64,000 nucleotides of DNA. Origin: Arion vulgaris. Its lineage: Eukaryota > Mollusca > Gastropoda > Stylommatophora > Arionidae. Positions 22,255-33,700 of the stretch are shown here, piece by piece (position 1 is the stretch's first letter; the number at the start of each line of letters is the position of its first letter). Where the stretch lies: positions 24,164,313-24,228,312 of the forward strand of contig CM036759.1 of the NCBI GenBank assembly GCA_020796225.1. The letters are read 5' to 3'. A program made the position numbers and the translations under genes. The notes under the pieces were generated by a model that searched no databases, had not been told where the DNA came from, and saw nothing but the letters and a program-made list of their open reading frames with translations.

Positions 22255-24441
22255 TATAGTCTGTCCATTAATTCGTGAGCACGTTTGAAGTTGATTTTCT
22301 CGAAAACTACCTGTTGGATCTCAGTGATTTTTTGCAAGCAACCTTAGAATATCCATGACGCTAGAGAAATATTTTTTCCAAGAAAATTTGATGTAGTTTG
22401 AAATATTTCTTCTTCAGGTTATATTAAAATCAACCTCACCGGATTGTACACAATAGTAACAGATCTACGGTACACAGACGCGTTGTTCTAAAAATACATT
22501 ATGGTAACTTAGAAATATCGTGAGTATACAACAATTTCACGAAATCCCGTGCACCTAACCCAGTCGACTTTGAAAGCGGAAAGCATATGACGTTATAATT
22601 GGGATACCGTTGTATAGTCATAGGTGTATCTCGCTATTTGTATGAAGCTATTGTATCATATTTGTTGGCTTATCAAAACTGACATTGATATCACATTCAT
22701 AATGAGTCTGAAGTGCACATTTATAACAATGCAAAGGTTACAGTTTTACTATACCAACACTTCCGTAGGGAATCTAAGAGAGGTCATCTATATTGCGATA
22801 TTCATAACCCTGAGAAACGAACGCAACTGGCGATTGGTCTGAATAGAGAATCCTTTTCCCGATGTATTAAACAGGACACAAAGTGCACTAATGTCAAGCA
22901 AGGAAGGAAAAGAACAATTGACGACTTTGACATAGATGTCATAAGACGGAGCTCTTGAAAATGTTTGCGACAAATCAACTTGTTACTCTCAGGAAACTGA
23001 AATTAAAACTGCAATCAGATTGCAGCATAGACATTTCTAAAAGTACTCTATGGAAAATTGTAAGAGCCGCCGGCTTCACCTTCAGAAAAACTATAGGCGG
23101 CAGGAATATTATTTGTGAAAAGCCACATTTAATTGCTGCCCGAAGTAAATACCTGAGGCAGATCCGTGAGCGGCGGAGGCAAGGCTATGATATTGTATAT
23201 TTGGACGAATCCTGGGTCAATGCTCACCACACCAATGCTAAAGAATGGCAATCAGTAGACGGTGAACAGAAAAGAAAAATACCAAGCAGCAAAGGCCAGC
23301 GTATTATACTAACACATGCAGGAAGCAGTGAAGAAGGTCTTGTCCATGACGCTGGACTTATTTTACAATCAAAAAGTACCGGTAGGGACTACCACACAGA
23401 AATGAATGGACATATTTTCAGGCACTGGATGGAGAAAGATCTACTTCCAATTCTAAACAGACCATTATGCTTGGTAATGGATAATGCATCCTATCACAAC
23501 GCAGTATCAGCGGAAGACAAAGTAACAACTGCATCAAATACAAAAGATCAAATTAGGACTTGGCTTGCTAAGGAAAATGTCAGCTTCGATGATACATATT
23601 TGAAACCCGAGTTGTTGCACCTGGTGAGAATGACAAATAAGACAAAGGTGTTTCATATTGACAAAATCATTGCGGAATACGGCCACACGTCTTTGCGACT
23701 ACCTCCATATCATGCTCACCTCAATCCGACAGAGCTTGTCTGGGCTAAAGTAAAGGGCAAGTTGCCGAACAGAACAGGACGTTTAAAATGTGTGATGTTG
23801 AAGTTCTGACACGTGAGTCCTCTCAATGATAGACATGCAGTTCTGGAAGAAGTGTGTTGAACATCTGCTCCGAGAGGAAGACGAGTACTGGCACCGAGAT
23901 GGATTACAATTTGTCCAGCCAGTAACAATTATCAACCTCATGGAATCGTCAGATTCGGGATGATACAAATCATATTTTGATTACAGACTGAGAAATAGCA
24001 ACGTATACATTTCCATATCCAAATGCGTCTACCATCATACAATTTGTGGTGAAGTTAAGACACCCTGGGTCTAATGGTGACCGAAGGGGAGGACTAACTG
24101 TTGCATATTGTATCCAAGTTCACGATTGCACATAAAGGGCAACACACTTAATTACTTGACCTATCAAGTTAATATGGAGATACACCTATGAATAGAATTG
24201 ACATGGACAAATTCTAGGGATTACTGTAAAATCTAAAATTTGAGCCCCGTATTTGCAATTGTCATAAAAGATCAAAGGAATTCGCCGATGTGCAAAATCC
24301 GTAGCATCTATGGACTACTGGTTAGCTTTATTTTAGCGTCATGGATATTCTAAGGCTGCATGCAAAAATCACTGAGATCCAACAGGTAGTTTTCGAGAAA
24401 ATCAATTTCAAACGTGCTCACGAATTAATGGACAGACTATA
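22255..24441 (+). mobile_element. Tc1/mariner-superfamily transposon with 108-bp terminal inverted repeats
   Basis: Left 22255-22362 and right 24334-24441 are near-perfect inverted repeats, beginning tatagtctgtccattaattc at the left. The outermost TA is the probable target duplication, giving an element of about 2.18 kb. The single decayed transposase gene lies between them. Near-identity of the long inverted repeats suggests fairly recent activity despite the frameshifted gene. Confidence 0.9.
22713..23963 (+). pseudogene. Transposase, DDE type with a very wide D-to-E spacing
   Basis: The N-terminal part (22713-22945) ends KQGRKRTIDDFDIDVIRR. After a frame change near 22946 the main frame reads LLKMFATNQLVTLRKLKLKL (helix-turn-helix region) and then the DDE core. 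Catalytic residues seen: D in DIVYLDESWVNAHH (near 23196), D in LCLVMDNASYHN (near 23480), and E in HAHLNPTELVWAKVK (near 23734). I count 83 residues between the second D and the E, far more than the 34-39 of classic Tc1/mariner. From memory this fits a DD82E-like group described in invertebrates. After about 23780 the frame breaks twice more before MQFWKKCVEHLLREEDEYWH and a stop at 23961-23963. Inactive as it stands. Confidence 0.85.
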
Positions 24442-24549
24442 GAATGAATATGCGCAGACCAGGGTAGATAATCGATCTATTTTTAAAAAAAACTGACAGT
24501 AAGCAATTTCAGTAAGCCCTTTGCCTTGTGAGTCGAAGGTCGTGGATTC

Positions 24550-25690
24550 TCTCTCTCACGCGATCGTTCTTATGCCATTTTTATCATTCTTATTGTGATG
24601 TATAAACAACCAAACATCGTGCACCAGCCTTCAGCACCTATTGGAGCACAGTTGCTTATCCTTGGGTGGGGTGTTCGATTTCAGCCAGCGTTTGTTTGCG
24701 GTACACTTTCCGATAGCCTTAGGCTGTCCCCAGCCGAACCCACAAGGCAGCGGGTTGCCATTATCTTTCAGGGCAGCGACCCTTAGCCTGCCCTCCCGGG
24801 CTTATGAGCGCCATCTGCCCAGCAAAACCGATCGTTTTAATGAACACCTTGGTTTGCCGCCCGTTCAGATTTGTTTACGGTTTGCTCCGCTAGCCTTTGA
24901 TTGTCCCCAATCAATCTACAAGGCAGCAGTAGTTCCTCGCGAGCGGAAAAGCGTACTGGTTTTACCTCTGCTGGGCTTTCCAGTTGCTCTGTTCATGTGG
25001 GTGGGACGCACACCGTCTTGCCTGCCATGCTGCTTGACTCGCTTTCCGCTCTTGCCGTGCCGGCCTGCACCTCGATGGGGCCCACTATGGCTTTGCCAGC
25101 GTGCGTGCTCGCTCTGCCCTGGTGCCTACCTCACCATTTCCGTCAATTCTCACTGGGTTGTCCGACTTCGAGGGGGCAAAACCGAGTTCGTCCCATGATG
25201 TCCACGTGCAACTCAACTCTACTCCCGGCATACTCATCGGCTCTAGAGTGACGGCTAAAGAGAGCATGCTTGGGCTCCGAATTTCGCTACACGCGGGTCA
25301 ACGTCTCTTCGATGGCTTTGATTCGTGCCCCCATCTCTGTGATGGGGGATAGACTTTTGACCTGTGTGGACCAACGTGCGGCCCAACTCATCACCCAGCA
25401 TACTACTCATCGGCTTAAGAGAGGAGAAGCAAGAGAGAGAATGCGCGGCTCGAGTTCCGCCCCGCGAGGTTCCATATGTATCCTTCCAGCTTTTCCCAAC
25501 GGCCGGGAGAGGCGAGCATTAATAGTCACTCTGGGAGTTCGCTCGTCTATGTTGCGAGCGGATCCCATCAAGCATGACTACCTTTGCATCTCTACTTGCC
25601 CCAGAGTAGCTCTCCCCCAGCACCTGCCCTCTTAGCCAGACCGGAACTACCGTCTGTTACCAGGGTCACCACGAGGAGATGAGAGCAGGG
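24550..25690 (-). mobile_element. Lambda element, long copy
   Basis: Reverse complement of most of 8905-10135. The 3' tail is at the low-coordinate end (gaacgatcg and tatacatcacaataagaatg read on the minus strand). The body contains repeated phrases built on ccccatctctgtgatggggg. Plus-strand frames of 121-185 codons here are broken differently in the other copies, so no protein is claimed. An internal region, 24995-25170, is shared with 16640-16990. Confidence 0.7.
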
Positions 25691-26338
25691 ATTAGGAGAT
25701 GGCCATCGTGTTTCAGTACACCAGTATATAACAATTTTATTCCAAAATCCAATAGTCGCCTCCTCAAGTCATTTGGCCAGTTAGTTCTAGTAGGTCGTCA
25801 CCGAATACAAAGACGTGAGCCTGTAGGTTATCACCAAATACAAAGACACGAACTATCAACTACCAAATACAAACACGCTATCGTAACCCCTAGGCGCATC
25901 AAATAGAATCACCCAAATCCGGGGAACCCCTAGGAAATCCTGGCTGCGGGGAAGCTGACGGGTGATAGAATTAATGTACCAACCGAACAACATGTTCAGA
26001 ATTAGAACATATGACCTTCAGAACGTAAGACAAACGGTTGTATAGTTTCGTTACTTAATTATACAAATTACAGGTTTAATGATTATACTAAAATAAATAC
26101 TGACTTAAATACTAATTTATAAAATGCCGTAGCTTGTGTTAAAAACAGCTTTCACTTGTAGTAGTTCTCTCATATTGGTTGTGAAATAGATCTGTGTCGA
26201 CTGTCTAAAGTTAATATTAAGTTCAGATTCTGTTCTGATTAGGACTCTACAAGTATTTTTTGCAGGAGAAATAGTCTTAGAAAAAATCTCTGTCATATCT
26301 CGTATGTTCTCGTAAATAGTTCTGAGAAAGTTACTCTG
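25691..26338. other. No gene recognised
   Basis: AT-rich with small internal direct repeats (for example cgtcaccgaatacaaagacg near 25797 and its echo near 25828). No exon found. Confidence 0.35.
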
Positions 26339-26339
26339 T

Positions 26340-28445
26340 TATATCTGCTCTTGTCTTCTTCTTCTTCTTCTGCGTTCAACTTTTGCTATGCGACTACTCC
26401 GGTATGTGTCATAAACAGGGCGGTGCGCTTGAGGTCTTCACCGGTTCCCCATAGTTTGTCTTGTAGTGTTGTTTCTGTTGGCCAGATCTCCAATCTCTCA
26501 CTACTCAGACTAGGGCAGTCTTGCAGGATGTGCTCTGGGGACTGCTTTGGTGCTCCACAGGTGCAGGCCGCCGAGTCCCTGAGACCCATTCTGTGGAGGT
26601 GTGCTCTGAGACTGCAGTGTCCTGTTCTAAGTCTGAAGATTGTGGTCTGTGCTTTTCTGTTTAGTGTATTTATACTGTCGTGCTCTGGCCTGTATCCTCC
26701 ATTTGTTTTTCTCCAGATCATTTTCCTGGATTGTTTCAGGAGAGTCTTTGCTTCTGTAAAACTTTGTGTTGGGTGGTGTTGTGTTAGGCTCCCCCCCCGG
26801 CCTTTGCGAGTTTGTCAGCCTTTTCGTTTCCTGGTATGCCACAGTGAGCTGGTATCCACTGTAAGACCAGTTCGGATTTTTTGACAACAAGCTGATATTT
26901 TGCCGTATGTCCTGAATGAGCTTGTCTTGTCTGGGACTTGAGATAGCCTGGAGAACGGATCTTGAGTCGCTAAAGACTGCAATATTTTTGCTGACACTTG
27001 CTGGTCGTTGAGAATCTGTATGGCTGCAAGAAGGGCTGTTGCCTCTGCTCTAAAGTTGGTGCATGTTTCTCCTGCTGCCAGAGAGTGTGTTTCTGTGATT
27101 CCTTGAGGGTGAGTGATGTAGATTCCGCTGCCTCCCTTTCTGGTAGCATCTGTGGCTGAGCCATCTGTGAACACATGTGTCCATGTGCTGGTGGGATATT
27201 GCTCTCGTAGCATTTGGAGTGAAATGGCTCTTTGCTCTGTCTCTGTTTGTATTTTTTGGAGATTATTCCTGAGACTTCTAGGTGTATTTGGGCCGTGTTT
27301 TGGTAGCATGTCCATGGCTCTGGTATTATGGGTTCCACATTTCTGGGTCAGTTTCTAGAATGTCTGTATGTTGCATATGAAATTCTCTGGCCAGATGGTT
27401 GGGACTTTTCCTTGCAAGTCTGTTTTTGTTTTCTCTTGGAATTTTGTGTGTAGAGGGTGTTCTTTCAGCCGTTTTAGTTTTTCAAACTGGGTGAGTGTTT
27501 TAAATTTTCTGCGGAGTTCTAGAGGCTCTATGTCTGCGGTGTTTTCCATTTCTACGATAGGACTGCTTTTCATTGCTCCCAGAGTTATTCTTAGGCCCAT
27601 GTTTTGTACCTTGTCTAGTTTGTGTGTGTTTGTTTTGGCTGCTGTTGTCCAAGAGCTGGAGCCATATTCCATGATGGGTCTGACTGCTCCCGTGTAGACC
27701 TGCTTTAATATTTTTGAATTTGCGCCCCAGGACGTGCCAGCTAGTTTCTTCATCACAGCAAGTCTTTGTATGGCTTTCTTTGAATTTTGTCTATGTTTGG
27801 CTTCCAGGTAAGTCTGCTGTCTAAGGTGATTCCAAGGAAGGTGGGTGTATCTGTTTGGGGTATTGTTTCGTTTTCTAAATTGATGGATACTTTTTCCTTG
27901 TGTGGGGAAAGGGAAAAAACAGTTGCTGTGGTTTTTGTGTGGTTAATTTTGAGGCCCCAGCTTTTTGTCCAGTTCTCCACTTTTTCCACTGTTTTTGTAG
28001 TAAATATGATGTTTTTGAGTGTGTTCTGCAGCTGTCCAGATTGCGAAGTCGTCTGCATGTAGGCTGTTTGAGACTTTCTGGGGCAGCATTTGGTGATGTC
28101 ATTTATGTATATTAGGAATAGCGTTGGTGCTATCACACTGCCCTGTGGAACTCCTTCCTTCATTTTTGCATCTTGCTGAGGTGGTTGTCTATTTTTACTC
28201 TGGCTGTACGTCGGGAGAGGAGGTTTCTGATCCAGGAGAACATGTTGTGGGAGACTCCTGTTTGTAGGACTTTCAGCATTAGGCTATCGTGCCATACCGT
28301 ATCAAATGCCCGGGAGAGGTCAAAAAATATGGCTGTTACTTTCTTTCTTTCCTGAAAGGCGTTTTCAATGTCCTGGGTGATGTAAGCCAGTTGGTCCTCT
28401 GTGCTTTTGTTTTGTCTGTAACCGGTCTGGGCGGGGGTGAGCAAT
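26340..28445 (-). mobile_element. LINE family D, reverse transcriptase to RNase H and (GAA)n tail
   Basis: Read on the minus strand from 28445: TGYRQNKSTEDQLAYITQDI and FFDLSRAFDTVWHDSL (RT), KEGVPQGSVIAPTLFL, then LHADDFAIW only after a frame change near 28060. Further on come GVRPIMEYGSSSW-like text near 27680, the RNase H block (THVFTDGSATDATRKGGSGI near 27180, FRAEATALLAA near 27050), and the terminal IFRLRTGHCSLRAHLHRMGL and CGAPKQSPEHILQDCPSLSS near 26560. The element ends in gcagaagaagaagaagac at about 26350. 5' truncated, with several frame changes. Close in layout to the element at 11601-15111. Confidence 0.85.
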
Positions 28446-28487
28446 GAGTTTGTTTCTGCTCTTGTAATCTGCTTCTGTTACTTATCT

Positions 28488-28738
28488 TCTTTTTCTTTGC
28501 GTTCGTTCTTTACGACCAACATTAATCACTCTTTGTGATATGTTTGATCTTTGACAAGAACGTGTATACGTTGCACATTGGTTTGGTAGGCCCCTAAACG
28601 CATAGACTTCTACACGTTTAGGACATGTGCATCTGATTTCAACCAAACCTCCTTAGTCGCCTCTTACGACATGCTTGGCAGGTAACAGTGGTTCTATTTT
28701 TACACCCCAAATTTGGGCCCCGGTAATCACTCGGGTGA
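28488..28738 (-). mobile_element. SINE alpha, full-length copy with 10-bp target duplication
   Basis: Flanked by ttacttatct at 28478-28487 and 28739-28748. On the minus strand it runs from the 5' module (cgagtg..taccggggccc, gtgtaaaaatagaacc, the catgtcgtaagaggcgacta core) through a body containing aggggcctaccaaaccaatg to the tail (atcacaaagagtgatta ... gaacgaacgcaaag). No long frame; non-coding. Confidence 0.9.
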
Positions 28739-28749
28739 TTACTTATCTC

Positions 28750-29584
28750 TGTCTGTGGTGTACCTATTGTCAACAATGCTGCACAGTTCAGTTAAGATTG
28801 TCTCTGTGACATAGAGGTAAAGTGATTGCCTCTTGTTCCAAACAGATTCGGGGTATTCCCCGCGTGGAATGACCTAGATATTGTTTTCAGAAATTGCTGA
28901 TTTCAGTTTAGGTGAGATCAAGTTTCTAGTTCTATCGAGACGAACAATCTAACGTAGGCTACATGCTCAAGCTGAGCACTTTAAAAGAACCAATGAAAAT
29001 TGATAAGAGTAGACTGCAAAGTCTCGTCCCAGCAAAATTCATTAAAAAGATTACAATTAAATTCCTACAAAAATTGACACCATCTTCAAAATTACATACG
29101 GGACACTCGTCGGTGCTACGGAAATCGTGCACTTACACTGAGAGCTTCATGTGTAATAAAGTGATCGAAGCACAAATAGTAATTCACCAAAGTGCAATGA
29201 TGATGGTCCTAACAATCAATCACCCAGTAACTCTGCTTTACTTGATTGCTCTATTTTTCTGAAATGTATGATTTCTATAAGTTCTGTTATCATTCTGTTC
29301 CATATGTTTTCTGATGGTATCTAGCCTCTTAAGAAATGAGAATGAGCTTTATGCGTTGGTATCCTCACTTTGAATCACTTTCTGGTTACAGATTATCTAA
29401 TTCTGATTTTAGTGCATCTTCCTAGCTGCAAAGATGTTTTCTTTCTTGATTAATCTTTAAAGTGTCCATCTCTCTCATTTTATGTCAACCTTTATCTTTC
29501 TAAAAACTGTTCCATCCCTAGTTTATGTGTTTGTTGGTATGAAATTAAAGTCATTTTAAGTTGAGGCACATTCTTTTCAACTTA
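28750..29584. other. No gene recognised
   Basis: A plus-strand 99-codon frame at 28963-29262 lacks any motif or splice context. A short tRNA-like stretch (gaggtaaagtgattgcctc then attcggggtattccccgc near 28815-28862) could be a SINE head, but no body is visible. Confidence 0.3.
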
Positions 29585-29735
29585 AAACGAGTTTTTTTAC
29601 TCTATTAGTGTATACGGACTAACAACCCCCAACAAAAACCGTAACTATTTGCCGAGAATCTAGGATAACGAATCCCATCCCTAGTTATTATTTATACACC
29701 TAATTTAACATAATCAATAAACACTGCGTATGATT
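29585..29735. repeat. Dispersed repeat, copy 1 of 2
   Basis: Shares gtgtatacggactaac, gccgagaatctagga and tacacctaatttaacat with 33735-33880. Type unknown. Confidence 0.5.
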
Positions 29736-29764
29736 ATCAAAAAACTTCTTCAAAGATTTCAATA

Positions 29765-30045
29765 GAACAGACCAAGTTGGTATACTTCACTTACGTGCCA
29801 GACTTTGTAAACTCAACAAACACATAGACTAGGAATAAGTCAAACAGCTTTCTGTCAGTGTCAACAGGCAGAACGAACACCAGAGCATGTCTTGCAAAAC
29901 TATATTCTTCTAGGGATGTTGAGAAGCAATACGTGGACATATTCAGTCAACCTGAAAGGAAGGAAAGCTGACTGCCCCCATCCCCAGTTTGTGGTCCACA
30001 GTTGAATAAGCAGATGATCAGAGATGGCTGATTAACTCTTTCCAC
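29765..30045 (+). mobile_element. LINE family B remnant, ORF2 end
   Basis: Aligned by eye with 1690-1960: aacagaccaagttggtat, gtaaactcaacaaacac, gactaggaataagtcaaaca and cagtttgtggtccacagt. This copy was not amplified into a tandem array. Confidence 0.7.
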
Positions 30046-30145
30046 ACAGAGTTACTTCCTCAATTTTTAGACTGTTAATTCAAGGAGGTTAAAAATAAAA
30101 ATCCGTACTACTCTCAATAAATAAACATATATATATTATTATATG

Positions 30146-30480
30146 CTAAATTGAAGAAATACCCAATAGAATAACAAGATTGAAAAATAGTAGAAGTAAA
30201 ACAGTAGAAGTAAAACTAGAAAGACTTCTTATAAGAGAAGCAACTCTATGGTGCAGTGTGCGGCTAATAGAGTGCAACTGACTTCCGCCGTGGCACAGTG
30301 TGCAGCTAAAAGCGTGGAAAGAGTTAAGAAGAAAAATGGTGTGATCAACATGCTCATTGAAACTCAGACATCTATCAAAATGCACCCCCAGATATTTAAG
30401 TGTGTTGATTCTTTCCACTGCAGCTCCACACAAGCTGACACTAAGTGTGTGTGTACAGACGATGTTGTTATTTATAGAAA
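30146..30480 (-). mobile_element. LINE remnant, RT C-terminal motif
   Basis: The minus-strand text VERINTLKYLGVHFDRCLSF followed by NEHVDHTI is the classic K-YLG segment after the RT palm. The rest is decayed. It lies just downstream of the COX20-like stop. Confidence 0.6.
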
Positions 30481-30616
30481 ACTATCGCAAGTAGCTTTGT
30501 TGGATTCACCAGTTTCATTGAATCACCACTTTAATTGTATTGGCTGCTGGTGTAGTGATTCATGTGTTAGTGACTGTATAATAACAGAATCAAATAATTC
30601 AGATTTGAAGTCACGT

Positions 30617-30622
30617 TTTATT
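30617..30622 (-). promoter_or_regulatory. Candidate polyadenylation signal for COX20
   Basis: AATAAA on the minus strand about 100 bp after the COX20-like stop codon (30720-30722). Confidence 0.45.
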
Positions 30623-30719
30623 GTCTGATCAATCTTAACCTTATATTCATACAACAATATACATGCAACTAGTTTACAGATAGACATAATAAGCATTCAT
30701 AATTATTTAATGTAGCATG

Positions 30720-33700
30720 TCATACATCTTTTGGATCTACAAGCTGTACGTTTGGAATATTTTTCTGTTGAACCTTTTGCCACTGCTCAGCAACCTCTGC
30801 ATCTTTGGCACGTTTGAGCGACAAACTCCCTGTTTAGAGTAAATGTGGAAACAAAATATTACACAAAATATATAACACTGATAAATATTTAAAATTTGCC
30901 ACAGCTTTTTCAGACCTAAGGATATAAAGGGCATGTCGATTCACATGTTTAGGCTCTAGTGTATTTGAGGTATGTGGACCAACTCCTCTCCTCTTCTCCT
31001 TCTTCTTCTTTGCGTTCATTCTTTACGACCAATTTTAATCACTCTTTGTGACATGTTTGATCTTTGCCAAGAACGTGTATACGTTGCACATTGGTTTAGT
31101 AGGCCCCTAAACGCATACACTTCTACATGTTTAGGAGACATGACTCCTCTCCTTATGTGTGGAACATTGTGTGTCGGACTGAACCCATAACCCGCTTGTG
31201 TCTAAGTCCGTATGGGAACACTTATGCATTACACTAATCCATCCCACTGCTAGGCCTGGTACGCCATGATAATATATTGATAAAACTAATCATATACCAA
31301 AGAACTACAACTGCGTCACAGGTACAAAATAAGATCAGCATGAAATACAAAGGATTCTGTTTTAGTTAGTGTTAGTTTTTTTAAAAGTTTTATTTCCAAA
31401 TTTGTATTTTGCGCACTCATCACTGCCATCAGTCCTGCAATTTTGCTGGTGACTGGGGCATCGTTGCTGCAAAATTTTGGACTATATCATCACCATTACC
31501 GCTGGTTTTGTACAAAAGACTATCTTTCAGTAAGACTGTCCAATCCAGTCTCTGAAAATGTTCTCCCATCTTTTCTTTCGACAACACTGTTATCTCATCA
31601 CATTCACATTCCACTGCAAAATGTCTGTTTTGATACATGGCTTACCAGGATGTATTTTGATACTGTAGCTAGAAGATCTTCTTATATAGTCCAGTCTACT
31701 AAAGTTGCCACAAATCATATTGTACATTAGAACTAAAGGGGTTGGTATATTGATAAATTTGCTGAGAGATTTCAACTAGTTTTAACAGTAATGTATGTGT
31801 AAAAGTGGCCAATGTTTGTTTCTCAGTAATGTTGATTTCTATGGAGCATTTATGCATCTACTGTGTTAGTGCTTTGACACTTTCAGCTAGAACTCTTCAT
31901 TCATTTACTTTTTCTTCCTGTGATCACTCTAAATGTTTACACAGCTAGAAAAGTTCTCATGATGACCTCTAGTTGTTTGGAGCTCTTCTTTATTTCCATA
32001 TAGTTGTGTATATGTTGTTGTATTGTTGAGCCAGTATTACTTTCTATACTTTTCTATAGGTTTGGTCCTATAGAACATGTTCTGTAGTTTGTTTACTTGT
32101 GCCACAAGAGCACAATGCACAAACAGATAGCATGTTTCTGTTTCAACTGTTATACTTTGCCTTGAGAATGGTAATTTATTCCTGCTGGTTGAGAGTATGG
32201 AATCATTGTTGGGTAGATTCTGTTCTTTGCTTGCAGCTTGGGTTGCTTTCTTTTTTTCACAATCTAAGCCAGTTTCATATTATTCAAATAGGCAGTAGTG
32301 GATGAAACAAGGTTTCTCCCATCTAGATAAGGTGTGGTAGCAGGTGGCACTGATGCTCTGATGAAATACTTCATATGTTCCATAACAGAAACTTCAAGCA
32401 AACAAGTGTTGCTACAAACTTTAGTGATGGAGAAAGACACCTCAGAGAACAAACAATTTTTGCTCCTTGCAGCTAACATTGAGCGTGTGTTAACAATTCA
32501 CAGAATTACATTCATCTTCGTTTCGGAGCATATGAGTGTTGATGGCAATGAGGGAGTAGACAGGCTGGCTCTGCCACCATATCAGAGTGTCAAGCCAATA
32601 GATAGAACTGACATTCTGAAAGTGCGGCATCAAAGAGAAATTTCATTTAAGCCAATCCACGTCAACTGCTATATTGTATGAGTTTGGATGAAAGATTGTA
32701 GTGGCCAGAATAGAACAGCACAACAGGTATATGAGTAGCTTATAAATTAACATCAAACTGGTACGGTTAGTCGCTGGACGCTGTTGGAGATATTGTGAAG
32801 GATATCGAAGCACCTATGGACATGTCTGGAGTGCAATGAAGATATTCCACACTGAAACTGATTGGTAGAAAGAAAGGCTATACGAGACAACCCAGACACA
32901 ACAACAACCCAATCTGCTGAACAAGGAAAGTGTCAGCATAACATAAATCATGGCAGTCCTGCACATACAGAAATATGAGCATGCGACAATCTCATTTATC
33001 ATTATGGCATTGCTCTTATAAGCTACAAACTGGTAGGAGTCTTTATTAATACCTGGACCTGGCAATCATTGTGGGTTTTGCCATGAAGACAAGCTTAATG
33101 ATTTAGCATTGTCAATGGCGGGGGACACTGATGAAAAGGAAAGCAGGCCTTTACACAAAAATCAGTCGCATGCGACATACCAGATGCCCTGACTACACCT
33201 GAATTCACAGCAGTTGAAAGCAAGAAGAAGAAGCATGGCTAATGACATGTGAGTAGAAACAGAATAACAAGTTCACATAAGAATATTATCACAAAGATAT
33301 ACTAAAAGAATGACTTTACTTACCAAGTTGTATATAAAACTAGCAAGAAACCTCCAGTACCCCAATTAGTTGCTTTTGATACGTTGCCTGGTGATGGGAG
33401 ATATAATTTAAATGATTAAATGAAGATTTAACATACAAACAAAATTAGCAACTTCAAATCTTTGTAAATCACTAACAAACACATTGTTCTCAGGAAAACA
33501 TGCTCATATAAGATAACATGGGATGATCCCCACAAAAAGCATATGGGATATCCTGAAGTTATTGTAATTTTGTCTTTATAAACAGAAAGTATCCCAACAG
33601 AGCTTCACACCAGGCTACCTGAAACCTCTGTGCAGTCCTAAATAGTAACCAAATGTTAAGTCTACATTAGAGTCATCATAGTCTTCAAGGTGGAACTCAT

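Noticed and set aside
24641..25635. Overlapping plus-strand frames of 116-185 codons
   Set aside because: Same non-coding lambda element; frames are broken in other copies.
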